Assembly: GCA_960531495.1 (NCBI GenBank)
Contig: OY482850.1
Location: forward strand, 8,975,053 to 9,039,052
Direction: 5' to 3'
Length of the DNA: 64,000 nt
Source: Zeus faber
Lineage: Eukaryota > Chordata > Actinopteri > Zeiformes > Zeidae
Part shown: in pieces, positions 1 to 10,663 of the stretch
Position numbering within the stretch: position 1 is the first letter of the stretch
Layout of the letters: every line of letters begins with the position of its first letter
The notes under the pieces: model-generated
Seen by the model: only the letters and a program-made list of their open reading frames with translations
Told to the model about the DNA's origin: nothing
The model's database searches: none
Made by a program: the position numbers and the translations under genes

Positions 1-3000
1 ATCTGGCGATATGGGGGTTGTGGAGCCGCGGTACCAGGATTTCCTGTAATTTTGCAGAGCGGTTGGGACAGTCGGTCTCCATTTCCTTATCTCGCCTGGT
101 CGAGGCGGTGCTCGGAATATGCGCTCGGCACCTGATCTAGGATGTGCTTCCTGCCTACACTGCCGCTGAAATCCAGTTATCGCACGGCTCTGTGGAATAC
201 TCGATTCTGATTGGTCAATAGCCGTCAATAGAGGCTAATAATGAGCTATTTCTGAATGATGGCCGCTGATCTCTTAGTAATGAGCGTTGTCATTGGTGGC
301 CACTTCTCCGCCTGGATCACTCCACCATAATGATAATGCTGACGGTCGGAGAGAATAATCTTTCATTGAAACCACTTCAAGGGGGGAATGATCCAGATTC
401 TGTACTCTCTCATGCAACTTAACCAACCCGTAATTACTTTACTTTTTGAACCTGACACAATATTGAAATATGTTCTCCAACAACTAGGTTTGGTGTCCCT
501 CAGTCACATAATTTGCGTGGCTGCGCGGCTGTATTTTCAGCACCCTGTCATTGTTTATCAGCTCTTTCTTTCTGCATAGCGTGACAAGCGGAAGGGCTCT
601 TGTCCTCAGCTCAGCTTGGTTTAGATAATGTACGAGGATTTCAGATTTGTCCGATTTCATCGGATTAGTTTTGAGAGGAAGCCATCCCAGAAGCAGACGG
701 AATAGATCTACAGCATATTCAATTTTGCATCTGCAGAGTGCATAGAACACAGTCGGTCCATTCTATTGTTTAGCATAGAAACACAGAAGACATGGCTTCC
801 ATGTTTAATTTCTTCTCATCCGCCAACATGTCTTGTTAGCAACGCCGCAGAGATACGGTCCAATCCAAGCCGGCTTCGCTGCAGGAGCCGCTATTACGCT
901 CTTCTGATCACTTCAGGACGTCTTAATGCTCTAGGACTGTACAGCATAGTAAGATGTATCCCCAAAATGTTGAGCTTCCAGCCAAAGACGAGGACAAAGC
1001 GACGAGTTCTGTTTCGTCTTCTGTGATCTCTGAGCAATAAACACTGCGCTGCAGATCTCCTTACAGCCTGTCGTATTTGATCAGGTCTCGTGTGAGCTCT
1101 GGTAAACAGCCATGCTGGTGCCACATTGCAGTGGGTTTGTTTGCCCTGCTTTAGAAATCCTGCTTTCCTCATGTTGTACTCGGAAAGGAAAGGGCAGGAT
1201 CACGGGACGCTTGAATCACATGAACGGCGCTCTGCCATGGGGAATTTCATAACTGCCAGTTTTCTCCATACAGCACCATAATGTTCTTGCATTCTAATCG
1301 AGTTGTTCTAAATTGTTCACTTACTCTGCGGTAGCTTTTAACAGAGGATACTGCGGGGGAAGGGGTTAGCTTGCGTGCTTTCCTCTACTTCGCTGACGAA
1401 CAGGGATACTGACTCAATCTCTGGTAACTGACAATAGAGGAGAGGAAAGAGGAAAAAAGGATCCATGGTATTATGGAAGTAATGGGAGGAGAAAGGGAAA
1501 TGTGTCATCCTTGCGTCTCATGGCGATATTGTGTTGCTTGATTTAGACAGACAGCAAGAGTAAGAAATACAGAGTGAAACAGAGAGAGGGCTGAGAAACA
1601 GTAAGGAAAGGAGAGCGAGATCGACGGGAGAAAATTGGTATGCAAGGCTGAACCTCAGGACATTAGTATTCAGCGACTAGTCGCTCCCCGCTATGTCCTC
1701 ACGCCGCAATAATTCAAGTGGTATGTTTACGGCCAAGGAGATCTCACTTGCACTGTTATCACGGCTCCACCACTCCGGGAGCGTGACACGTTGAAATTTG
1801 CATTTCTGTGCAAAGGCAAGAGGTCAAAGCTGGTCCTTTTGGGCTCACAGCATTAAGCAACCGACTTTGATGGTATCATTTTGGCTTTAATATCCATCTT
1901 GAAACTAAATAAAACAACCGGGTTCACCTGCTTAAAACGGTGATTGCTGCAAACGTCTGTCATAGGAAATGTCTGACTGTACGGACCCATGCTTTCGTTA
2001 GCTAACTTTGAGTTTATGAAAATCACAATTCCTGGACGGCCGTTCAGCTTGCGGCCTTGTAGGTGTGAACATGAGCGACGGTGGGGAGTGCGGAGATCCG
2101 AGCTGACATTTAAGGGATCGCTGGCCAGGGTTCTCCTGTTAGACCGGAGGCTCCTGCTGAACACATTAGTCCTGATCAGCTGCGATTGTCATCAGAGAGA
2201 GTCATGCTTCCAAAATCCAAGTGTTTCAAACCGTAATGCGGTATGAACTGGTGTGCACATCAATACACTCAAATGCGTTAGCGTGGACTAAAGATCCGTC
2301 TTGTGCTCCAAAGCCTCTGCACGAGTCCATTATGCATGGCCGCTAAACAAGCCAGCGAGAACCACTCTGCATCAAATACAGCATTTAAGGTTGTCATGGG
2401 TTTGCCGACGACCGATCCATTGTGTTTGCAGTCGGACAGATTACCGCACCAGATGCATTTGCAATAGAATAAAGTCATCATTCAAATGGTGCTTCATTTC
2501 GGACGCCGCTATACAATTTTCAACTTGGAGATACCAGCTACCGATGAGTACACGAGAGTGTTCTGATCAGTGTTCCCATCGTGCCTGGCAACTCCTGACG
2601 GACTATAAGCTGCACTTCCTAGCTAATGATTTCAGGTGGATAAATGGTTATGCGTCAAAAATACTTCTGAATGTAGCTGCATTTAAGACAATTAATATCT
2701 GGCTTTTATGTTTCATTCTTATTGTTATAAAGACCCAGGATGTATCATTTAAGCATGTTTTAAGTCGGGGCACCCGACTCACAGCCAATCACTGTGGGTC
2801 GTTCCCAGTCCTGAAAAATGCCAAATGTGGTTCATGGCTTTTATACCTTACAGGCTGAGAGTGGTTTGCCCTAGTGGGGCTGAGTGACGCAGCTAAATGC
2901 TTTTTTTTTTATTCCCAAAAGAGGCATTGTTGTGGCTTCCGACAGACGCCATGGGAAGAAACCACACAGCATCTGTGTGCCCTATAATGTGGAACCTGTC

Positions 3001-3850
3001 AGTTGCCAGCGTGGAATATCGAGATGTGAGTTAGAAATAACAGAGGATCCGGTGATCGTTTCTGGAGTGAAGACGTTGATTCATCCGTGGAGAGAGCTCA
3101 CTCTGGATAATTTGGTTATGCAGATGAGCGGGAGGGCTCCCGTTTCTTGTGACTGTGCTGAAAAGGACACGGACGTGCGTCTGGCAGGACACTTGGGGCA
3201 CTGGCGTCCGGACGTTGGCGGGAAGCGTGCCACCGCCACGGTAACCCCCCTGATCGGTTGCAGTTACCCCCTTTTTCTTGGGTTTGGTTGAGAGGAAAAA
3301 AGGGCATTCTGGGAAAGCCACAGCATTCCTCACAGAATGCCTATGTCTATAGCATAAACAGATGGGAGGTCTTGTGCTGTGCCGGGCCAGAGCTAAATTC
3401 AACTTAACAATGTATTGTTTCATATTTCTAGAGGTCTTAAGCTGTGTTAGGATTTGGATGATTCTAAAACTTTTCCAATTTAGTGAAATGAAACGTGACA
3501 GATTTGTGACTGCTAATTGACAGAGGGGGTGGGATAATGAAGGGTTATTCATGTGTGTTATTGGCAAAGTGATAAAATTCACTGGAAACTTCCTTTTTTT
3601 TGAAGATGAATAGTCGCCTCTTTATTCTTGCAGTCTGTTTCCATCATTCATCCTCTCCTACGTGCTCTGTGTGCCGCGCACATAGGCAGCGCTTCTCTTA
3701 TTACTGGATATTGTAAACCCCGATGTAAACTCTGATGCAAACTCAGGATATCGTAAATCCTGACGCGCGCATGAGGTAAAGATATTGAATCTGAAAATGC
3801 TCTCGAGCTGATATGACGTGATGTGCGAACCTCTGTCCCGGGACGCATTA
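1..3850. other. Upstream intergenic DNA, no gene recognised
   Basis: Open frames of up to 185 codons occur (for example 2301-2858 +, 3031-3582 -), but none resembles a known protein and none has flanking splice or promoter logic. Base composition is mixed. A purine-rich stretch lies around 1430-1640. I see no terminal inverted repeats or tandem arrays here. Exons of an upstream gene with weak signals could be missed by eye. Confidence 0.6.
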
Positions 3851-3859
3851 AACAGGGGA

Positions 3860-3945
3860 CTTAACAAGGAGAGACGTTTTATATACGTATGAACCTATGT
3901 ATGTGTATGTGACAAATAAACCTCTTGAATCTTGAATCTTTATTA
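3860..3945 (+). mobile_element. 3' tail of a non-LTR retrotransposon (LINE) fragment
   Basis: The segment contains a GACAAATAAACC motif followed by direct repeats of a TTGAATC unit. This short tandem tail after an AATAAA-like signal is typical of fish L2/CR1-like LINE copies. Only the 3' end is recognisable and no reverse-transcriptase frame is visible upstream, so this is a 5'-truncated copy. The left boundary is uncertain. A similar tail occurs at 59135-59185. Confidence 0.6.
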
Positions 3946-4496
3946 GCAAGGACGCATGCGTCTTCACCAAAACCGAAGAGAGGCTAAAACGGCACGCTTC
4001 CTTAAAGGCCCTTGTTAGATCAGCGGCGTTAGATTCACAAGCGATTCACCGCTTGCAGAGGAGTGATCGACATGGCGATCCACCCACCCGTGCTTAGCAA
4101 ACTGTCGCTGTGTCCTCTGACACCGATATGAAAAGTAGAGCGTTTTATAACTCATGAGACTAGGTTAAAAGGCGTGGTCCATCAACTTCTGGGAGGCAGC
4201 TGTACTTGGTGAGATCCTCCGGCAATTAAGGAAGGCGGGCCCTGCCGCCATTTAGCCAATGGTCAATTGTACCGTCGGAATAGCAAGAGCAATACATGCA
4301 TATGATTTGGAAGAAGAAAGGAAGAGGAACACAGCTGTCTTTCATGCCTCAGAACAACCTCCTCATCCCCTTTGAACTTGTGAAAGAGGAAGCAATGTGG
4401 CTACCTCCGCAGGCGGCATCACAGCTCAACGCGTGACTCTGACATCTGAACCCAAAAGTCTGAATGGAATGAATACATATAGATGAATGGATACTT
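3946..4496. other. Intergenic DNA, moderately CpG-containing, no gene seen
   Basis: CpG dinucleotides are scattered through about 3950-4450, but there is no convincing open frame, repeat end or RNA gene. Confidence 0.5.
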
Positions 4497-4515
4497 GGGG
4501 GGGGGGGGGGGGGGG
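4497..4515 (+). repeat. G homopolymer, 19 bases
   Basis: An uninterrupted run of 19 G, followed by A and four more G. Such runs are unstable and can form G-quadruplexes. It is one of several long G-runs in the window, all with G on this strand. Confidence 0.95.
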
Positions 4516-4877
4516 AGGGGCGGTAAGAAGTCTAGAGAAAATAAGGAAATAGAAAATGACACCTATGAACTTGGGGTTTTTTCTAGATTTTGTCAAGCTT
4601 GCGGCAAAGATACCAGCGAGGAGGAATTCTTTGGTTCTTTGCTAAGTTAATTTTCTTTTTTCTGTCAATAGTTGTAACACACGCCTGATCGCCTGGAAGG
4701 TGTTAATGGAATATGCCCGTTAAATGGGATTAGGTTTAAACCTCCATACCCGTCTGTACTATAATTTGTGAGATAACAGTGGAACTATGACCAAAACAGT
4801 CGTTATTGTGTATTAAACAATGGTGCTAATGTCTTGTACTGTAAAGTAAATATCAAAGTTTAACTATTAATCATTTT

Positions 4878-4962
4878 GCTGGGGACCCCTTGGAACCTTG
4901 GAACCTCTGGAAGGTCCCCTGGGTGTCCCCCGACCACACGTTGACAACCACTGCCCTGCGCC
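4878..4962 (-). mobile_element. hAT-type DNA transposon end (remnant)
   Basis: Read on the minus strand, the segment starts with CAGTGGTTGTCAACGTGTGG and continues through GGGGTCCCC to a motif ending near AAAATGATT. This is the hallmark 5' end of Charlie-like hAT transposons and their short derivatives. I did not find the opposite end or a target-site duplication, so it is a truncated or decayed copy. Confidence 0.65.
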
Positions 4963-5126
4963 AAATAGAGTAGAGGTAGAGTAGAAACGTTTCCCGCTCT
5001 CCCGGTCGTTTCCTTTTTGAGGGACGGGGATTTGATGTGGATTCCCTCATCCATTCCCTCGATAATCATCATCATATCAAGGTAAGAAATAATCCACACT
5101 TCACAATGTTGAAGTATAAGCGTCAC

Positions 5127-5420
5127 ATTTTAACGGTGTTTGGGAGACTATTTACTGACAAATCCTTCCTTTCCTTTATGCAGTAATATTTCCTCCAGTC
5201 AACTCCATGATGTGTTTTTATTATTCATGAAAAATAACGACCACAGCTTCTCCAGTACAACTGCAATTAATGAGCCAGCCACATGCACAGCCCGCTGCAT
5301 TAATGGGGGAATGTGCTACAAGTAATATTAATGGAAATGCCATGAGAGACTGGCTTGACAAACACTCACTCCGGCTTCCAGATCCACTCAATCTCCCCAT
5401 TAAAGATTGTCCTTTCTCCC
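5127..5420. other. Possible conserved noncoding element
   Basis: This AT-rich, low-repeat stretch contains several homeodomain-type ATTA/TAAT cores (for example around 5266, 5300 and 5328). It has the non-coding, non-repetitive texture often seen in vertebrate developmental enhancers. This is an impression from texture only; cross-species alignment would decide it. Confidence 0.2.
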
Positions 5421-5702
5421 TGCAGCGCCGCCAAATCGAACATGAGGAGTGTTTGTTGCTGAGCAAGCAGCAAACGCCTCCGCAGTCTGAGTTTAAAGCA
5501 AATTATCTAATGTTTCCCCCGGTGGCTGCTGGCTCCTCGCTTATTTTTTATTTTTTTGGAGCATCGGTTGGAAACCGAATGAGTTCTGCACGCTCTGGGT
5601 TTTCGACTTGTGACAGCCAAATAACGTTAAACACTGCCACTGCGGGAGGATCGAGAGAGAAAATAAAGAACGGTTGCGGCCGAGAGAATATTGTTGGGAG
5701 GT

Positions 5703-5715
5703 GGGGGGGGGGGGG
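5703..5715 (+). repeat. G homopolymer, 13 bases
   Basis: An uninterrupted run of 13 G in otherwise mixed sequence. Confidence 0.9.
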
Positions 5716-6157
5716 TCTGGCAATAATTGATTGAACGTCTGTAAAAACGGCTTTGGTGCAAGTATTGATTTACAGTTGGAGCACTCGGTCACCACTTTAT
5801 GCGGCTGGTATGTCTCTTGCGCTGGCTTTTCAGGTACAAGGTAAATATCCTGTGTCTTTGAGTTTGGCCATTTGCAATCTCATCGGTGTCCACGCGTTAT
5901 ATCAAAGCCATATTCCAGCGAGGGCCTGGTTTACGCATCACCCTTCAGGTTTCACCGCACCCATCGCGTTTCGTCGACGTTTCTTTCCGTACAGAAGTGA
6001 TTTGGCCCTCAGACGTGAGCCCCAACCTGTAATTTTATATAACAGCCCCCCTGAATGGCTTCCCGGTAATTCCTCTTACATGGAGGATATGAAGGGTTTC
6101 AGGGAGGTCTTCCTCTGTCACTTACACCGTGGGTGCCCACGGCCCCAACCGCACGCG

Positions 6158-6174
6158 CAAGCGTGCACACGCGC

Positions 6175-6222
<48 letters not shown>

Positions 6223-6226
6223 ACAG

Positions 6227-6255
<29 letters not shown>
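6158..6255 (+). repeat. (CA)n microsatellite with CG and GA interruptions
   Basis: A CA dinucleotide repeat is preceded by a short CG/CA alternating lead-in and interrupted by two ACAG units near 6218-6230. The His/Thr-rich open frames over it on + and the Cys/Val frames on - are translations of the repeat, not genes. Confidence 0.95.
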
Positions 6256-6258
<3 letters not shown>

Positions 6259-9200
6259 TTTCACTTTGGTGGATGTTTCGCAGGTGTGAAACTCAGAGAT
6301 TATACTAAATGTTCTGCTACTCTTACGCAAAGGCTCCAATATGTACTATTCAAACATGGACAGAATTATCACTTACACTATTCAAATTTCAATAAATAAT
6401 TGAGCGTATCTTCATCTTTTGCACTTTGTTTATTTCTTTGCATCACTGTGTCAAATGATTGGTTACAGTGCATTTCTATTTTTGGGATAAACCTGTGAGC
6501 TTGAGGAATTATGATACAGGCCTGCAGGTTGTCTGTACACATGCACTCAAACTAGTGCAAGTGAAGCATGCTCCAGACCTCTCACCCCTCTATAACCTTT
6601 GTTGAAGGGTTATTTAAAACCAGAGTGGGATTATCTAAAGTGCATTGGCAATCCAATTGACAAGGATGATCTTGTAATATAGCTCCAGTAGTAAAAATAA
6701 ATAAATGAAAAAGTAGCGAAAAGACAAATCGCAGTAAAGGAATGAAAATAAACATTCATTAAAATAGTCATATTATTTCTTTGCAGGGAGGGAAATATAT
6801 TCGCAAAGGCTGTTTTTTTTAAAGTTTAAACTCTTTTCCATACACTTCATTTTGCGTGGCCTCCACCTCATCCGTCATCCTCATTGCTGAAAGGAGCCTC
6901 TCCTCATCATGTCTGGAAATCCTTCGGGTTTCCTTTCCCATATTCCTCTCCACCCCATCGGCTCTGTCATGTCGACTTTATCAAAGGCCGTATAGGAGAC
7001 AATTAAACAATAGAATAAAAGGCAAAACGACCAGCTAATGAAGAACAAAACATTAGGAAAAGGTGAGGTTTTTCACTTCGGATGATGACTGAGCTAGACA
7101 TTCTGGAAATGATCAAAGGCAGGAAGCTCACCAACCATCTCAAATCTCAGAGAATCCCCCCCGCAGCATGAGCAACAGCAAATTTACTTGCGACGAACAA
7201 AACAGAGCAATCCATTTCATTTATTGACCGAAAAATACACCACAAGGGACGCCTCGCACTTGACAATACGTTCCAATAGCAGCCCGCAAACTATCAGCGG
7301 CGCAAACTCTATTGGACAGAACCACTTTTAAGAAGAAATACAAGAGACAGACAAAGGAAAGCGAAAAGACAGAAAATGACTTTGTCCATTGCCAATAACC
7401 CAGGATGGGCCGTGGGGATATTTTAAAATGTAAATGCAGAAATAAACAAAAAAAAAAAGGTTCTGGGGCAGGAACTCCTACCTCCCTGAACCTGGGATCA
7501 ACTCCACACCCCATGTAACATCTTACACCAAGTTGTGTCAGTGTGATGTAATACATGAAAAACCGGCAGCAAAGCCTGTATCCATGAATTTCTCAGAAAC
7601 AAAGCCTTTGGAACAAAGTTGGTATGAGACACATACTCATTTAAAGAATCCTCGATCAGGTACATACAATGGATATGGTAGTACTTGTACACAGAGAGGA
7701 TATAGTTAGGGAGTGCATGGAAAGAAGCTCCAATAGGTTCAGCGAAAGGTAAAGCAGAATGAGGGGGTCTACACCAACTGTCCTAAAATTCTGCCAGGCC
7801 ACACCAGATGCCAGTCCTGCCTTTTCTGGCAAGAAATTGGACAGATGCCTGGCAGCATATACTGTACGTTCCACTGGCAACTGTCTCCTGATGAATGTTG
7901 AAGAAAACGGTTTTTGCTACACCAATTTTACCAAGTACCAAGTTTCTAGACAAACAGTGATTATGATAAATTCATACGATCAGCCCATCCATGGCATTCC
8001 AGCGCAGGGTAACACATGTTTACTGAAATCTAAGGGTGAGTTATAGCGTCTCCAATGATCCTAACGCCCCGTTCAAAGGCCTGGGCGGAGAACATGCAGA
8101 CGGACACATGAGATGGGATTTGTACCCCGGTCTTCAAGAGCTGTGACACACACACACACACACAGTGCTCAACATTTTGAGATAATGTTGTGACCCTGAC
8201 CCTGTGGGGGACTGCTACTTCCCTTGGGGGAATAATGCCATACAAAAACCACAACGGCCACAAAGGAGAACGTTCTAAATCCCCGCACAGGATCTGAGAC
8301 GGTAAATCCAACCCAGAAGTCTCAAACATACACTATTGTGATCAATGTCTGTCTCACGCCAAAAGCAGAAATAACATATTCACAGGTATGATTATTCAAT
8401 TAAGAGTAGATTAATAACAGCCTGGAAACCAAACACACGAAAAACTATTTGTCAATGTCTCAGATCGCGCGGATTGATTGTTGAAATAGATCACATTACT
8501 CTATGTTTTCTGCTGCTGTCAAGGAAACGTCCACCCCGAAGCCTTCCCTGGCGAAGGCAGTCTTGAATCAATATTCCCTGGGCCTGGATCCTCGATACTG
8601 TCTTGACACCTCCCCTGCTATCATGCGACATCGTTCAAGTAAATTATCTTGAAAGAAAAGCCATCAATGAATATGTGTGTGGAACTGTGTTCTGCGGTTA
8701 AAGCGATTATAGGGAGCACGCGGTGCCACTGAATCCATCCCTTGTGAGCCCTCTACTGGTGACTTCTGGTCCTGTTCAGAGACTTCAGCTTTACAGCCTG
8801 GCCCTGAGCGCAGTGTTAAAGGAGGCCTATTATACTCCTCCAACGGGTTAATATAGGTCTCTGAGGTCCCCAAAACATGTCTTTCGTGTTTTTTTGTGGA
8901 AAACACCACTCAGATTATGCATTCTAGCCATTCTAACATGCCTCAAAACCCCTCCTGTTCCTTACTTTCGGTTTCAGTGTGTCGCTTTAAATGAAAAAGA
9001 GCAGATGCTCCCCACGCCCAACTCTGGAACTGTTTGCCCCAGTTCAATGTGCCTGTTGTATGAAGTACATCCACTTTCACTGACTTCACCTGATCATTCT
9101 ACCAACATATGAAGAAATTTGAGGAGAAACAATCAATCCAGTTGCTGAATCTTCACTTATATTAGATCTACAAGGCCTCATTTAAATGCAAAAGCAATAA

Positions 9201-9830
9201 AAAGATTTGTGCTGGTCTGTGAAGCCAACGGAGCAGTTCACGGCGGCGCCGGTTATTTCTGGAGCTGTTCTAATTCGACTGAGGCTCTAAGTGACCTAGA
9301 GAGGGGCTGCAAATCTGAATGGCTTGTTTCACCACAGGTTTTCTGAAATAGGCATCTCACAAAATACTGACCGGGTTGTCTAATTTCACAGTTGGTGCGT
9401 TAGTACGCCCATCAGGGACCCAAAATGTACGTGCACAAGCACTGAACAGGTCAGTTTTTCGTAATAGGTCCCCTTTATACAACGGCAGGCCATTTCTGAA
9501 ACTCACACACTTTCACGCACTCCTGACACCACTTGATGTGTGTCAAAAAGGTTTGACAGACATAAAAATGAGCTATATTAGATACTTGAAACTCAAAGTC
9601 ATCCATGCATATGCATACCTAGTATACAGTATATTTTGCTTAGTTCGTTTTTGCTTTTCGACTATGTATTATCCGACGTATTATATGTTTTTCTTTGTTT
9701 TGAACAGCACTTGGAATTTTCCCGTTATCATTTCCCTTCACCCTACGTGCCAAATAAACAACCTGGACTCCATGCGCCCACACGTTTCTTTCTTTGCTCC
9801 GTCTCATAACACGGTTCTGACGACGCTCAT
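6256..9830. other. Intergenic DNA upstream of the promoter, no gene recognised
   Basis: No coding exon, RNA gene or complete transposon is recognised. A short (CA)n tract lies at 8145-8164. The 166-codon frame at 9376-9876 is unlike any family I know and runs into the promoter island, so I do not call it a gene. Confidence 0.55.
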
Positions 9831-10069
9831 CCCTTGTTTTCGGTCGCAGGCGAGAACGGCAGCGAGAGCGCGGTGACGCGGGCCGTTCGCGGCTCCAGTT
9901 GGATTAAGAGAAGCTTAGGGAGCGCGGGACAAAGGCATCGCCATGTCTGCCCCACCGTGCCAGGGTCGCTCTGCCGGGGACGGTCGCTCTGCCGGACGCG
10001 GGGGGCTCCCCCGGCCCGGGCTGGGCCGCCGGGGCCGAGGCGCCTCTATTTATCCCCTTTCGGGAGGAG

Positions 10070-10101
10070 GGGGCGCGGGCGCGCATGCGCGCCCGCGCCC
10101 C
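10070..10101. promoter_or_regulatory. Perfect 32-bp GC palindrome with NRF1-type core
   Basis: The 32 bases equal their own reverse complement exactly. The centre, 10081-10090, is GCGCATGCGC, the consensus palindrome for the transcription factor NRF1. The arms extend it with GGGCGCGGG and its complement. NRF1 sites are common in CpG-island promoters, but an 11-bp perfect extension on each side is unusual. It lies about 490 bp upstream of the start codon. Confidence 0.9.
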
Positions 10102-10194
10102 GACCGCACGCGGCTCAATCGCGGCGGTGTCGAGCCGGCGCGCGCTCGGCGGGCGTCAGACGGGGAGGCGCGCGCTGTCGCTCGCGGAGCTCCG

Positions 10195-10200
10195 GTAAGC
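10195..10200 (+). promoter_or_regulatory. Strong candidate splice donor in the 5' leader
   Basis: CCG followed by GTAAGC closely matches the donor consensus. If used with the AG at 10510-10511, which follows a long T-rich tract, it would remove a 317-bp leader intron (10195-10511) and all the small upstream ORFs. That acceptor reads GAAG, which is suboptimal. This is inference; only RNA data can decide. Confidence 0.35.
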
Positions 10201-10265
10201 GCCCGTTCTGCCCGTTTCCACGCGGAGGAAAAGACGTCGCCCGTCCCCCTACACACCCCACCCCC

Positions 10266-10320
10266 CCCACCCACCCCTCCCTCTCTCTCTCTCTCTCTCT
10301 CCCACAACAACAACAACAAA
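10266..10320 (+). repeat. (CT)n followed by (CAA)n in the leader
   Basis: A C-rich lead-in, about 13 CT units, then CAA units running into an A-rich stretch. It lies inside the presumed 5' leader or core promoter and may affect transcription start choice or leader length polymorphism. Confidence 0.9.
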
Positions 10321-10327
10321 AAAAACA

Positions 10328-10336
10328 ATGGGTTAG
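10328..10336 (+). promoter_or_regulatory. Minimal upstream ORF (Met-Gly-stop)
   Basis: ATG GGT TAG in a strong initiation context (A at -3, G at +4), better than the main start codon. If the leader is unspliced, scanning ribosomes would meet this two-codon ORF before the TMTC2 start. Confidence 0.45.
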
Positions 10337-10378
10337 AAGGTGGCGGCGTGGACTATCTACTCTCCGCACCTCGTCGGG

Positions 10379-10441
10379 ATGGAGCACCGGGACCGTTTTG
10401 GCAGAGACACCCTGACAAAGACGGGGACCGACACCGAATGA
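10379..10441 (+). promoter_or_regulatory. Upstream ORF of 20 codons in strong context
   Basis: ATG at 10379 has G at -3 and G at +4. The 20-residue peptide ends with TGA at 10439-10441, and that stop overlaps the ATG (10438-10440) of a further five-codon uORF ending at 10455. It is out of frame with the main start at 10579. It would lower main-ORF translation if included in the mRNA. Confidence 0.45.
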
Positions 10442-10578
10442 CAGAGCGGGGCTGATCCCCCCCGTCTCTGCGGATTCGCTCGTTTTTTTTTTTTTTGTTT
10501 TTTTTTTGAAGTTTCCTTGTTTTTGTTTTTGTTTTTGTTTTTGTTTGTTGTCGTTGTTGTTGTTGTGGTGAGAGAGAG

Positions 10579-10661
10579 ATGATCGCAGAGTCGGTGTGCG
10601 TCGCCGCGGCTCTGGTCCTCTATCTCAACACGCTGGGAGCGGATTTCTGCTACGATGACAG
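10579..10661 (+). CDS. tmtc2: TMTC2, coding exon 1 (N-terminus, residues 1-27 plus two bases)
   Basis: Encodes MIAESVCVAAALVLYLNTLG then ADFCYDD, ending in the first two bases (AG) of a serine codon completed by exon 2. This matches the N-terminus of vertebrate TMTC2: a single hydrophobic helix (about residues 5-21) that anchors the protein in the ER membrane, then the start of the first lumenal loop with the Tyr-Asp-Asp acidic pair (residues 26-27). In GT-C glycosyltransferases, acidic residues in this loop are thought to be catalytic or donor-binding. TMTC1-4 are O-mannosyltransferases acting on cadherin domains, and TMTC2 has also been linked to ER calcium handling. The start is supported by an in-frame TGA at 10507-10509 with no intervening ATG. 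The exon end agrees with the known vertebrate boundary, but the donor GTACCG is weak. Confidence 0.92.
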
Positions 10662-10663
10662 GT

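Larger units (their letters stand above)
9840..10578 (+). promoter_or_regulatory. tmtc2: CpG-island promoter and 5' leader of TMTC2
   Basis: From about 9840 the sequence becomes sharply GC- and CpG-rich and stays so to the start codon of exon 1, as expected of a vertebrate housekeeping-type promoter. Within it lie a TATA-like CTATTTAT at 10046-10053, a perfect NRF1-type core at 10081-10090, a CT repeat near 10270-10300, a CAA repeat near 10303-10320 and T-rich runs at 10483-10545. No transcription start can be fixed from sequence alone; the pyrimidine-rich stretch after 10260 and the area after the palindrome are both candidates. The leader, if unspliced, holds several upstream ATGs. Confidence 0.8.

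Noticed and set aside
2301..2858. 185-codon open frame in upstream DNA
   Set aside because: No family resemblance, no splice or promoter context; length is compatible with chance in mixed-composition DNA.
10046..10053. TATA-like CTATTTAT as the definitive TATA box
   Set aside because: The promoter is a CpG-island type with dispersed starts expected; one AT-rich octamer in GC-rich DNA cannot fix the start site.
9834..10455. Long + frames of 193 and 170 codons through the CpG island
   Set aside because: They are Arg/Pro/Gly-rich translations of GC-rich promoter DNA and end before the TMTC2 start. Only the short uORFs in good context are retained as possible regulators.
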